Shown here piece after piece: positions 1 to 5,834 of a stretch of 6,424 bases of DNA (its first letter is position 1; every line of letters starts with the position of its first letter). The notes below the pieces were generated by a model that saw only the letters and a program-made list of their open reading frames with translations, was not told the DNA's origin and ran no database searches. Position numbers and translations under genes: made by a program. The DNA is from Gammaproteobacteria bacterium (lineage in GTDB: Bacteria > Pseudomonadota > Gammaproteobacteria > Pseudomonadales > DSM-25080). The DNA lies in contig JABXIR010000115.1 in NCBI GenBank assembly GCA_013372965.1, forward strand, positions 1-6,424. Reading direction: 5' to 3'.

Positions 1-323
1 AAATAGTAGCTCGACGCCTTCTCGATAAATGACCACCACATTGACTGATTCAGCGCTTCAAGGTCGATTACGCTCTGAATGTTTTTGAGAGTTTGTGTCG
101 TATCTGGCAGCTCGACGTTGTCTGTGACGATACCATTAAGGGTCCGATGACCAAAGGGAACGGTCACGCGCACGCCTCTTTCTAGCGCTTCGGTGTGGCT
201 ATAATCGAACTCTTGCTTTAAAGGTACTGGTAACGCGACACGAACGACTGGCACGGCATTTTCTTCCGCTGTTTTTTGGCTATCATTATACGGGATATTC
301 ACCATATTAAATACGTTTGGCAT
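1..323 (-). CDS. priA: Primosomal replication restart helicase PriA, N-terminal part (runs off the left edge)
   Basis: PriA recognises stalled or collapsed replication forks and reloads the replisome through PriB/DnaT/DnaC; it is a cytoplasmic superfamily 2 helicase. Only about 107 N-terminal residues lie in the window. They match the 3'-end DNA-binding domain: VVRVALPVPL (residues 26-35), FDY at about 38-40, a VPFG segment, then GIV, and a later WWSFIEKASSYY stretch resembling the E. coli PriA N-terminus. The start is uncertain. The first ATG (321-323) gives about 23 residues more than E. coli PriA and has only a weak Shine-Dalgarno sequence. An in-frame GTG at 252-254 is preceded by GGAAGA with 7 nt spacing and gives an N-terminus (MPVVRVALPVPL) that lines up directly with E. 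coli MPVAHVALPVPL. An in-frame ATG also exists at 303-305. The gene is divergent from rpmE. Helicase motifs lie outside the window. The family call is strong; the start is open. Confidence 0.93.
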   Translation of the reverse strand, partial: MPNVFNMVNIPYNDSQKTAEENAVPVVRVALPVPLKQEFDYSHTEALERGVRVTVPFGHRTLNGIVTDNVELPDTTQTLKNIQSVIDLEALNQSMWWSFIEKASSYY

Positions 324-345
324 TTATAATTACTTCAGGTATTAT
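317..345 (+). promoter_or_regulatory. Candidate sigma-70 promoter for rpmE
   Basis: TTGGCA (317-322) and TATTAT (340-345) are separated by 17 bp, and each matches the -35/-10 consensus at 5 of 6 positions. The start site would fall near 352, giving a leader of about 77 nt ahead of rpmE. The -35 box overlaps the upstream ATG of priA, so the two divergent genes share regulatory DNA. Identified by eye only. Confidence 0.5.
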
Positions 346-368
346 TCGCGCCCTAAACAACATGTTAA
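341..368 (-). promoter_or_regulatory. Candidate sigma-70 promoter for priA
   Basis: On the minus strand a TTAACA -35 element (363-368) is followed after 16 bp by an AATAAT -10 element (341-346), each matching the consensus at 5 of 6 positions. Transcription would begin near 334, leaving about 10 nt before the upstream ATG or about 80 nt before the GTG start at 254. It overlaps the -10 of the proposed rpmE promoter on the other strand. Identified by eye only. Confidence 0.4.
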
Positions 369-371
369 CTC

Positions 372-410
372 GACGCGGTGCTCGGCTAGATAGACCGAGA
401 GGGCGGCGTC
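372..410 (+). promoter_or_regulatory. Hairpin in the rpmE mRNA leader (possible L31 autoregulatory element)
   Basis: The leader can fold into a nested stem: outer arms GACGC (372-376) and GCGTC (406-410), an internal loop, then inner arms CTCGG (381-385) and CCGAG (395-399) with a 9-nt loop. It ends a few bases before the rpmE ribosome binding site (AAGAGG, 414-419). L31 is known to repress its own synthesis in E. coli, and structured L31 leaders have been described in Gammaproteobacteria. Whether this hairpin belongs to that family cannot be decided by eye. Confidence 0.4.
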
Positions 411-428
411 ACTAAGAGGCTATATACA

Positions 429-641
429 ATGCAAAAAGATATTCACCCAAAGTACGAGACAGTCGTTGCAACTTGTTCATGTGGTAACAAGATCGAAACT
501 AAATCAACGATTGCAAAAGATTTCCTAATTGATGTTTGCTCAAAGTGTCACCCATTCTACACTGGCAAGCAGAAAGTTCTTGATGCTGGTGGTCGTGTTG
601 ACCGCTTCAAGCAGCGTTTTGGTGGTCGTTCTTTCAAGTAA
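429..641 (+). CDS. rpmE: Large ribosomal subunit protein bL31 (zinc-binding type)
   Basis: This 70-residue protein is a component of the 50S subunit near the central protuberance, where it contributes to the bridge with the 30S head. The N-terminus MQKDIHPKYE, the segment VCSKCHPFYTGKQ and GGRVDRFKQRF closely match E. coli RpmE, and the length is the same (70 aa). Four cysteines, at 16, 18, 37 and 40, form the zinc-binding set, so this is the C+ form and not the zinc-independent paralogue YkgM/RpmE2. The ATG is preceded by AAGAGG with 9 nt spacing. The gene appears monocistronic: it has its own promoter candidate and leader hairpin, and a strong terminator follows about 20 bp after the stop. 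Confidence 0.98.
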   Translation: MQKDIHPKYETVVATCSCGNKIETKSTIAKDFLIDVCSKCHPFYTGKQKVLDAGGRVDRFKQRFGGRSFK

Positions 642-662
642 GAACCGACACCCGCTGTTCCG

Positions 663-688
663 AAAACGCCCTATGGGCGTTTTTTTTA
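663..688 (+). terminator. Intrinsic terminator of rpmE
   Basis: Arms AAAACGCCC (663-671) and GGGCGTTTT (675-683) pair perfectly around a TAT loop, with a run of T at 680-687. This is a textbook Rho-independent terminator just after the rpmE stop codon. The A-run on the left arm could also make it work on the opposite strand. Confidence 0.92.
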
Positions 689-689
689 C

Positions 690-719
690 CCTGTTTGTGA
701 CTGACTGGTCACAAACAGG
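690..719 (+). repeat. Perfect 12-bp inverted repeat between rpmE and the malic enzyme gene
   Basis: CCTGTTTGTGAC (690-701) and GTCACAAACAGG (708-719) are exact reverse complements around a 6-nt spacer (TGACTG). There is no T-tract on either side, so it is not a classical terminator by itself. It lies immediately after the rpmE terminator and about 105 bp before the malic enzyme start. It may be an operator for a dimeric regulator, a backup hairpin protecting the rpmE 3' end, or part of a bidirectional structure. The symmetry is directly visible; the role is not known. Confidence 0.75.
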
Positions 720-824
720 TCATTCGCTATGAGAATATCTACTATCGCGAATAAACATCGTATGTTGATTATTTTTCGTTAGACTAACAGTCACTCCACA
801 CAGTTTTTACCCAGGTTACAGGCC

Positions 825-2075
825 ATGTCAGATTTTAAAAAAGCGGCTTTGGACTATCATGAGTTTCCGCGTCCAGGAAAAATTAGCGTTGAGTTGTCGA
901 CGCCAGCACAAACCCAGCGAGATTTAGCGCTGGCATACAGCCCAGGGGTTGCAGAGCCGGTCAAAGCCATCGCAGAAGATCCTGAGAATGCGTATCGCTA
1001 TACTGCGAAAGGCAACCTTGTCGCCGTCATTTCTACTGGCTCGGCGATTCTTGGTCTGGGTGATTTAGGTCCGTTAGCATCGAAGCCGGTAATGGAAGGT
1101 AAGTCGCTGTTGTTTAAGCGTTTTGCTGATATCGATTCGATCGACATCGAGATCGATGCCGAAAACCCTCAGCAAGTCATTGAGACGATCACTCGTATCG
1201 CGGGAACCTTTGGTGGCATTAACTTAGAAGATATCAAAGCCCCTGAGTGCTTTGAGATCGAAAAAGCCTGCATTGAAGCCTGTGATATTCCGGTGTTTCA
1301 CGACGATCAACACGGTACGGCTATTGTAACGGTAGCGGGCATGCTCAGTGCATTAGAAGTGCAGGGCAAGCGCATCGAAGACGCTAAAATGGTTTGTTTG
1401 GGTGCAGGCTCTGCTGCGATCGCTTGTACCAACCTATTGATGGCGGCAGGACTCAAGCTTGAAAACGTATTCATGCTTGATCGCAAAGGCGTCATTCACT
1501 CCGATCGTTACGATTTAAATTCGTATAAAGAGCAGTTTGCACACGCAACCGATCGTCGAACACTCGATGACGCTCTTGAAGGCGCAGACATCTTCTTGGG
1601 ACTGTCGGGCTCTAACTTATTGTCCGAAGCTCAGTTGATGAAGATGGCACCCAATCCAATCGTGTTTGCTTGCTCAAACCCAGACCCAGAAATCAAGCCG
1701 GAGATTGCGCTGGCAGCGCGCTCGGACTTGATTATGGCAACCGGTCGATCAGACTACCCAAATCAGGTGAATAACGTTCTCGGTTTTCCTTACATCTTTC
1801 GCGGTGCACTCGATGTTCGAGCACGTGAAATCAATATCGAAATGAAGTTAGCGGCGGCGAAGGCGATCGCAGATCTAACGAGCGAGCCGGTGCCTCAGTC
1901 GGTTTTGGACGCGTGCGGAGTCGAGTCGTTGGTAAAAGGGAAAGAGTACATCATTCCAAAGCCGATGGATCCGAGGTTACTGACGGTGGTATCTGATGCG
2001 GTCGCGAAGGCAGCGATCGAAACAGGTGTTGCAAAACTACCTTACCCAGCGCATTACCCGATTCAACCGAAGTAA
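825..2075 (+). CDS. maeB: Malic enzyme, short MaeB type (oxidative decarboxylation of malate to pyruvate)
   Basis: This 416-residue cytoplasmic enzyme converts (S)-malate plus NAD(P)+ to pyruvate, CO2 and NAD(P)H, linking the TCA cycle to pyruvate and NADPH supply. The N-terminal malic domain contains AYSPGVAEP (37-45) with candidate catalytic Tyr38 and EGKSLLFK (91-98) with Lys93. Candidate metal ligands are Glu135 and Asp136 in NLEDIKAP and Asp161 in HDDQHGTA. The Rossmann nucleotide-binding domain shows GAGSAA (193-198), SNPDPEI (284-290) and NNVLGFPYIFRGALD (316-330). E. coli MaeB (about 759 aa) carries an extra C-terminal phosphotransacetylase-like domain that is absent here. Ending after YPIQPK is normal for the short form and is not a truncation. 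NAD versus NADP preference cannot be read safely. The start fits the family N-terminus (FKKAALDYHEFPRPGKI); the Shine-Dalgarno sequence is weak (CCAGG, 811-815). I see no convincing promoter in 720-824. Confidence 0.95.
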   Translation: MSDFKKAALDYHEFPRPGKISVELSTPAQTQRDLALAYSPGVAEPVKAIAEDPENAYRYTAKGNLVAVISTGSAILGLGDLGPLASKPVMEGKSLLFKRFADIDSIDIEIDAENPQQVIETITRIAGTFGGINLEDIKAPECFEIEKACIEACDIPVFHDDQHGTAIVTVAGMLSALEVQGKRIEDAKMVCLGAGSAAIACTNLLMAAGLKLENVFMLDRKGVIHSDRYDLNSYKEQFAHATDRRTLDDALEGADIFLGLSGSNLLSEAQLMKMAPNPIVFACSNPDPEIKPEIALAARSDLIMATGRSDYPNQVNNVLGFPYIFRGALDVRAREINIEMKLAAAKAIADLTSEPVPQSVLDACGVESLVKGKEYIIPKPMDPRLLTVVSDAVAKAAIETGVAKLPYPAHYPIQPK

Positions 2076-2087
2076 CGATTAGTCAAA

Positions 2088-2110
2088 GCGCCGTAGTCTA
2101 GCTGCGGCGC
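2088..2110 (+). terminator. Probable terminator hairpin after the malic enzyme gene
   Basis: Arms GCGCCGTAG (2088-2096) and CTGCGGCGC (2102-2110) form a 9-bp GC-rich stem with one G-U pair and a 5-nt loop, 12 nt after the stop codon. The following bases (GATTTCC) give only a short T-run, so termination may be incomplete. It marks the boundary between the housekeeping gene and the peptide-export cluster. Confidence 0.6.
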
Positions 2111-2164
2111 GATTTCCTCCCTATTTCAGCGGTCTGCTAAAACCTCTCGATTCAGTAATGTGAA

Positions 2165-2183
2165 CTCTCAAATCAATTGAGAG
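2165..2183 (+). promoter_or_regulatory. Hairpin enclosing the ribosome binding site of the membrane fusion protein gene
   Basis: CTCTCAA (2165-2171) and TTGAGAG (2177-2183) are perfect 7-bp complements around an ATCAA loop. The right arm contains GAGAG (2179-2183), the likely Shine-Dalgarno sequence, 8 nt before the ATG at 2192. Folding would therefore hide the ribosome binding site of the first gene in the export cluster. This could limit translation or respond to temperature or a trans-acting RNA. The base pairing is seen; the regulation is inferred. Confidence 0.45.
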
Positions 2184-2191
2184 CATCTGTT

Positions 2192-3391
2192 ATGTATCGA
2201 CCCGCTGCTATTGCCGCTCAGCAAAACCAATTTGCCCCGCTACTTGGCTATCGAAGCCCGAAGTTGTCTCGCTACTTTTATCTCGCGGCGCTGTCGGCCG
2301 TTGTGAGTATCATCTGGGCTATATTCTATTTGCCGTTCTCCGACAGTCGGGTATTCGAGGGCGTGGTCCTGTCGAGTCAACCGAGTGCCGAGATCAGAGC
2401 TTCCCGCTCAGGATACATCGCCGATGTCGCAGTCCGTTCAGCGCAATCGATTAATAGTGGTCAGACACTTCTTCGTATTGCCGATCAAGACCTCTACGCA
2501 AATCAAAACGCGTTTCACTACAGAATTGAGCAGCTGGCCGATCGCCACAGTCATACTAATCTACGGCTCAGTCAACGGGAGGCGGTGGCGTTACAGCAAC
2601 AACAGTCGCTAAAAGAAGAGGTCGAACTGCTACTGGAGCGAGCGGAAACACTCTCAGCTCGGCGAGAAGTGGCCTTGATGAACTACCAAATCGCGTCAAA
2701 CCGACATCGACAAAATCAACATTTGCATCAGCGAGGTGCTATCTCAAGACTCGCTCTAGACCGCTCTTTTTCGGAGCTCGGTGCTGAGCTTCAGCGATTG
2801 GCCGTTGCGGTAACTGAACTTAATGTAGTTAACCAACGGGTGCGAGAGCGAGAGCAATACGGCTTTCAAATACAGGCCCAATTAAGTCAAGCGCGCCTTG
2901 ATCATCAAGACACCGTGTACACACTGCAGCAGCAACACATTGAGCTATCGGAAGAGCGTTATCGACAGCATGCTTCACCCATAACCGGCGTCGTTGATCA
3001 GTTGCTCATTCGCGAGGGAGAGTGGGTCGAGCGGGGTGCCTTAATGGCGATTGTTCGACCCGATCAGATCTCGTTAACCGTTCGAGTATGGCTCGATGTT
3101 GATCTCGCCCGACGAATCAAACTCGGTCAGCATGCCATGCTGCGCTATCGAAGATTCAACGAAGCCGCCTCAACATGGCAGCGCGGACAAGTATTTCAGG
3201 TGGGCTCGAGCCCAGTCACAGAACAACATCAAAGGTTGGTCTCGGTGGATCTCGAACTGCTTGATTGGGTCGATGCTGCGAGTCGCGAAGTCAATGACGG
3301 TGACGGCGTTGAGGTCTATTTTCAGTTTCACAAAACGACGGCATGGAACTACCTGCGTGAACGGATCAACAATTGGCAGGTGCGCTTATGA
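2192..3391 (+). CDS. Membrane fusion (HlyD/CvaA-like) protein of a peptide exporter
   Basis: This periplasmic adaptor links an inner-membrane ABC exporter to a TolC-type channel. The 399-residue protein begins MYRPAAIAAQQNQ, similar to the short cytoplasmic start of CvaA-type adaptors (MFRQ...). One membrane helix follows at about 29-48. The first half of the split lipoyl/barrel-sandwich domain spans about 60-98 (ASRSGYIADVAVRSAQSINSG). A long Gln/Glu/Arg-rich alpha-helical hairpin, likely coiled coil, spans about 105-258. The second lipoyl half spans about 259-291 (ASPITGVVDQLLIREGEWVE), and a beta-rich C-terminal part completes the protein. I chose the ATG at 2192 because GAGAG lies 8 nt upstream and the N-terminus fits the family; a TTG at 2177 in the same frame has no visible ribosome binding site. 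The stop overlaps the start of the ABC exporter by 4 bp, so the two are translationally coupled. Specific homology to CvaA beyond architecture was not tested. Confidence 0.9.
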   Translation: MYRPAAIAAQQNQFAPLLGYRSPKLSRYFYLAALSAVVSIIWAIFYLPFSDSRVFEGVVLSSQPSAEIRASRSGYIADVAVRSAQSINSGQTLLRIADQDLYANQNAFHYRIEQLADRHSHTNLRLSQREAVALQQQQSLKEEVELLLERAETLSARREVALMNYQIASNRHRQNQHLHQRGAISRLALDRSFSELGAELQRLAVAVTELNVVNQRVREREQYGFQIQAQLSQARLDHQDTVYTLQQQHIELSEERYRQHASPITGVVDQLLIREGEWVERGALMAIVRPDQISLTVRVWLDVDLARRIKLGQHAMLRYRRFNEAASTWQRGQVFQVGSSPVTEQHQRLVSVDLELLDWVDAASREVNDGDGVEVYFQFHKTTAWNYLRERINNWQVRL

Positions 3392-5433
3392 GATGGATCG
3401 CTCAAGGTGAACAGAACGAGTGCGGCTTGGCCTGCCTTGCGATGATTGCAAATCACTACGACGGCTTTAGTAACTTACAACGGATACGAAAACGCTTGGG
3501 AGAAGCGCCATTTGGCTCGACTGCCGCGCAGTTAGTCAATCAAGCAGAACAGTTGGGATTTTCGGCTAGCGCTTACAGCGTGAGGCTCCGTGATCTAAAA
3601 AAGTTAAAACTCCCTGCCATTCTTCACTGGCAGATGAATCACTTTGTGGTACTCAAGAAGATCAAGCGCAAGGGGTTATGCATTCTTGATCCGTCGCAAG
3701 GTGAACGGTTTATCGACTGGCAGAGTGGTAATCACAAGTTTACTGGAGTGGCACTCGAATTCGATCTTGAGCGCCCCATTCAGCTATCGCTCGGGCAGCC
3801 TCGAGAGACTCAAAAGCTGCCAAAACTGAGTCGAGCGAGTTGGTTAAACCTTGCGGGGCTATTGGTAACCTCTTTGTTGGTTCAGCTACTTATGCTAGCG
3901 ATGCCATTTCACTTGCAGTTAATCATCGATCGTGGCGTGAGTTTTGCCGACTTGGACTTTGTCGTCGCGATATCAGTGTTGTTCGCGATCGTCGTGGTGA
4001 TTCGTCAGCTCTTTAGTTTCGGTTATGAGTGGGCGTTTGCGCACTTCAATCAAGCGCTCAGTAAACAGTTGAGTGGCGAACTTTTCGATCACTTGATCCA
4101 TTTACCGCTGCGTTTTTTTCGACACCGCAGTGTCGGCAATCTTATGTCTCGTTTTACGTCGCTTGACGAGCTTAAGCGACTATTACTCAGTAACGTGTTT
4201 CCGCTATTAATCGATGCCTTCTTTGTGCTGCTAGTGGGTGTGATTTTGCTGTCGCTATCGCCTCTTTTGGGATTTTCGGCACTGGTGGCATTTACGTTAG
4301 TCATGATCATCCGCTCGCTGTGTTTTAGACCATTTAAAGAATCTAACCTTCAGGCGATCGAGCATCATGCCGACTCGCAAACCCAGTATGTGGCGTCGGT
4401 TCGATCAATTCACAGTATTTCGTGTTTGGGGGTCGAAGCAAACGCGGTTCGCCGATGGCGCGATGCTTTCTCTCTCGCAGTGTCTTACGAGTACAAAGCG
4501 CTTTTAATCAGTTCGATCATGCGCAATGCGCAACAGTTAGTCCTCTCGATAGAAATGTTGGTGGGTACCTACATTGCGGCGAGCTTGGTGCTCTCAGGCG
4601 GCCTTAGTATTGGTCAGTTGGTCGTTTACACCGTTTACAGAAAGCTGTTCAGTGACCGCCTTGCGACAGCCGTCGATCGCATCTTTCAGTTGCGATTGGT
4701 TGAAATGCATCACGCGCGTCTCTGTGATATTACAGCGGAGGGGCGCGAGCGTTTCGCCACGCCTCTGATCAAAACCGACAGCTCCCTAAGTATCCATGAC
4801 GTCTCGTATCAACCCACGAACCATCGGAAGCCCATCTTTCGCGATGTGTCACTACGTCTCGATCATGGCGAGTGGCTCTGGCTAAAAGGTGACTCGGGTG
4901 TCGGTAAGTCGTCACTGTTACGGTTGCTTATGCAGTGCGAGCAGCCGAGTTCTGGAACGCTATTTGTCGGAGGCGTCGAGCTAAGAAACGACCCTCGCCC
5001 TGATCTTCGAAAGGTGATTACCTCAGTGACCCCGCTCGACAGTTTAATCGCGGGCAACCTGGCTGAAAATATCGTGTCCTTCAGCGATGACGTTGATCAG
5101 AGTTGGCTTCGCGAAGTCCTTGAATACTGCGAGTTGCTGCACTGTTTGCAGGCGCTTCCACTCGGCCTAGCAACGCCTGCTCATGATGCAGAAAAAGTAC
5201 TGTCTTCAGGGCAACTTCAGCGCGTATTTCTAGCGAGGGCCCTCTATCGGAAGCCTCAAATACTGTTGTTAGATGAGGCGACGAGCCACCTCGATAGCCA
5301 GTTAGAACAACGAATCTTTACTGTGCTAAAGCGCACCGAAATTACCATCCTCGCCGTATCTCACGGATCCAATATGGGCCGGTTTGCGACATCGACTGTT
5401 CGACTTACGGCTCAAGGACTGCAACCCGAATAA
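3388..5433 (+). CDS. Peptidase-containing ABC exporter (C39 peptidase + 6 TM + ATPase; CvaB-like)
   Basis: This inner-membrane exporter should cleave Gly-Gly leaders and secrete the core peptides. The 681-residue protein has the three domains of a PCAT. The C39 protease (1-130) has Gln6, catalytic Cys12 in NECGLACLAM, His85 in NHFVVLK and Asp101 in DPSQG, so it looks active. The membrane domain (about 150-440) has hydrophobic segments near 153-173, 190-210, 270-292, 295-311 and 385-420. The ATPase (about 466-681) has Tyr474 as the A-loop aromatic, Walker A GDSGVGKSS (501-509), signature LSSGQ (605-609), Walker B ILLLDE (625-630), D-loop SHLD and His659. The usual Q-loop glutamine appears to be replaced: VTPLDSL (547-553) aligns with VxQDxxL, placing Pro549 where Gln is expected. 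The ATG at 3388 overlaps the adaptor stop (ATGA) and has AGG 7 nt upstream; a TTG at 3373 in the same frame is less likely. The precursor genes lie 57 bp downstream. Confidence 0.95.
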   Translation: MRWIAQGEQNECGLACLAMIANHYDGFSNLQRIRKRLGEAPFGSTAAQLVNQAEQLGFSASAYSVRLRDLKKLKLPAILHWQMNHFVVLKKIKRKGLCILDPSQGERFIDWQSGNHKFTGVALEFDLERPIQLSLGQPRETQKLPKLSRASWLNLAGLLVTSLLVQLLMLAMPFHLQLIIDRGVSFADLDFVVAISVLFAIVVVIRQLFSFGYEWAFAHFNQALSKQLSGELFDHLIHLPLRFFRHRSVGNLMSRFTSLDELKRLLLSNVFPLLIDAFFVLLVGVILLSLSPLLGFSALVAFTLVMIIRSLCFRPFKESNLQAIEHHADSQTQYVASVRSIHSISCLGVEANAVRRWRDAFSLAVSYEYKALLISSIMRNAQQLVLSIEMLVGTYIAASLVLSGGLSIGQLVVYTVYRKLFSDRLATAVDRIFQLRLVEMHHARLCDITAEGRERFATPLIKTDSSLSIHDVSYQPTNHRKPIFRDVSLRLDHGEWLWLKGDSGVGKSSLLRLLMQCEQPSSGTLFVGGVELRNDPRPDLRKVITSVTPLDSLIAGNLAENIVSFSDDVDQSWLREVLEYCELLHCLQALPLGLATPAHDAEKVLSSGQLQRVFLARALYRKPQILLLDEATSHLDSQLEQRIFTVLKRTEITILAVSHGSNMGRFATSTVRLTAQGLQPE

Positions 5434-5479
5434 CCGTGTAATAGACGCCACTGCGTCACCTTAATCCATTGAAGTATCC

Positions 5480-5486
5480 AAGGAGG
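5480..5486 (+). promoter_or_regulatory. Strong ribosome binding site for precursor 1
   Basis: AAGGAGG, 4 nt before the ATG at 5491, is the best Shine-Dalgarno match in the window. It fixes the start of the 48-codon peptide gene and predicts high translation, as expected for a secreted peptide needed in excess over its exporter. The 57-bp gap before the gene also holds a small GACGC/GCGTC hairpin (5444-5457). No clear promoter was found there. Confidence 0.85.
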
Positions 5487-5490
5487 AACC

Positions 5491-5637
5491 ATGAATAAAA
5501 TCAGTCAAGACCAACTCAGCAACGTTTCGGGCGGGCAAGAATCGCTACTTGAGCAATTGCTCATGGACACCGAAATTGCCGAGTTTGAGCGTTTAACCGG
5601 GCAAATTCACCCATCCAATTATCAAACGTCACAGTGA
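5491..5637 (+). CDS. Double-glycine leader peptide 1, short acidic core
   Basis: This 48-residue precursor is predicted to be cut and exported by the C39 exporter upstream. The leader is MNKISQDQLSNVSGG (15 aa), with the family pattern Ile at -12, Ser at -11, Leu at -7, Val at -4 and Gly-Gly at -2/-1. The 33-residue core is unusual: no cysteine, one glycine, six acidic residues and one arginine, with hydrophobic residues at 3-4 spacing (Leu20, Leu23/24, Ile29, Phe32, Leu35, Ile39). This suggests an amphipathic helix and not a transmembrane peptide. It lacks the Gly/Ala-rich core of typical class II microcins, unlike its two neighbours. It could be a signal peptide, an accessory partner or a bacteriocin of another kind. 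The start is fixed by AAGGAGG 4 nt upstream, and the stop codon TGA overlaps the ribosome binding site of the next gene. The leader assignment is strong; the function is unknown. Confidence 0.88.
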   Translation: MNKISQDQLSNVSGGQESLLEQLLMDTEIAEFERLTGQIHPSNYQTSQ

Positions 5638-5646
5638 GGACAAATA

Positions 5647-5832
5647 ATGAACACATTAACCCAAGAACAAATGGATTCAGTCAACGGCGGTATTTTGATT
5701 AACCCCGTTACGGTAATGCTTGCGGTGCAACTGGCATCGGCCGTAAGTCCTTATGTGACCGCAGCAGCGGTCGTTACAGCGACCGCAGTAGGATCGGCAG
5801 TCGGTACATATTTAGCAGAAGATGGAGAGTGA
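5647..5832 (+). CDS. Double-glycine leader peptide 2, hydrophobic core (putative class II microcin)
   Basis: This 61-residue precursor has the leader MNTLTQEQMDSVNGG (15 aa; Leu -12, Thr -11, Met -7, Val -4, Gly-Gly). The 46-residue core starts ILINPVTVML and is almost entirely hydrophobic and small residues (Ala, Val, Thr, Gly). It has one proline break near the middle (SPYV), a GSAVG motif (GxxxG) and a short acidic end, LAEDGE. There are no cysteines and no basic residues, so the core is anionic. This composition suits a membrane-inserting peptide, as in colicin V-type microcins and class IIb peptides. The ribosome binding site GAGGA lies about 6 nt upstream and overlaps the stop of precursor 1; the stop is 2 nt from the start of precursor 3, implying tight co-translation. 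No serine-rich siderophore-attachment tail is present. Antibacterial activity is inferred and not shown. Confidence 0.9.
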   Translation: MNTLTQEQMDSVNGGILINPVTVMLAVQLASAVSPYVTAAAVVTATAVGSAVGTYLAEDGE

Positions 5833-5834
5833 TT

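Noticed and set aside
690..719. CRP-like binding site (TGTGA...TCACA) within the 12-bp inverted repeat
   Set aside because: The half-sites are separated by 8 bp, whereas CRP sites have 6 bp, so the fit is poor.
529..732. Plus-strand frame overlapping the end of rpmE
   Set aside because: It reads out of frame through rpmE and through the terminator hairpin and has no plausible ribosome binding site or family.
1307..1495. Minus-strand open frame inside the malic enzyme gene
   Set aside because: No recognisable protein; it lies opposite conserved malic enzyme motifs and is an antisense shadow, as are the frames at 4089-4310 and 4863-5057.
2177..2191. TTG start for the membrane fusion protein
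   Set aside because: No ribosome binding site precedes it, it lies within the hairpin, and the ATG at 2192 has GAGAG at proper spacing and a family-like N-terminus.
3373..3387. TTG start for the ABC exporter
   Set aside because: The ATG at 3388 gives the usual ATGA overlap with the adaptor stop, has AGG 7 nt upstream and places the catalytic Cys at residue 12, normal for C39 domains.
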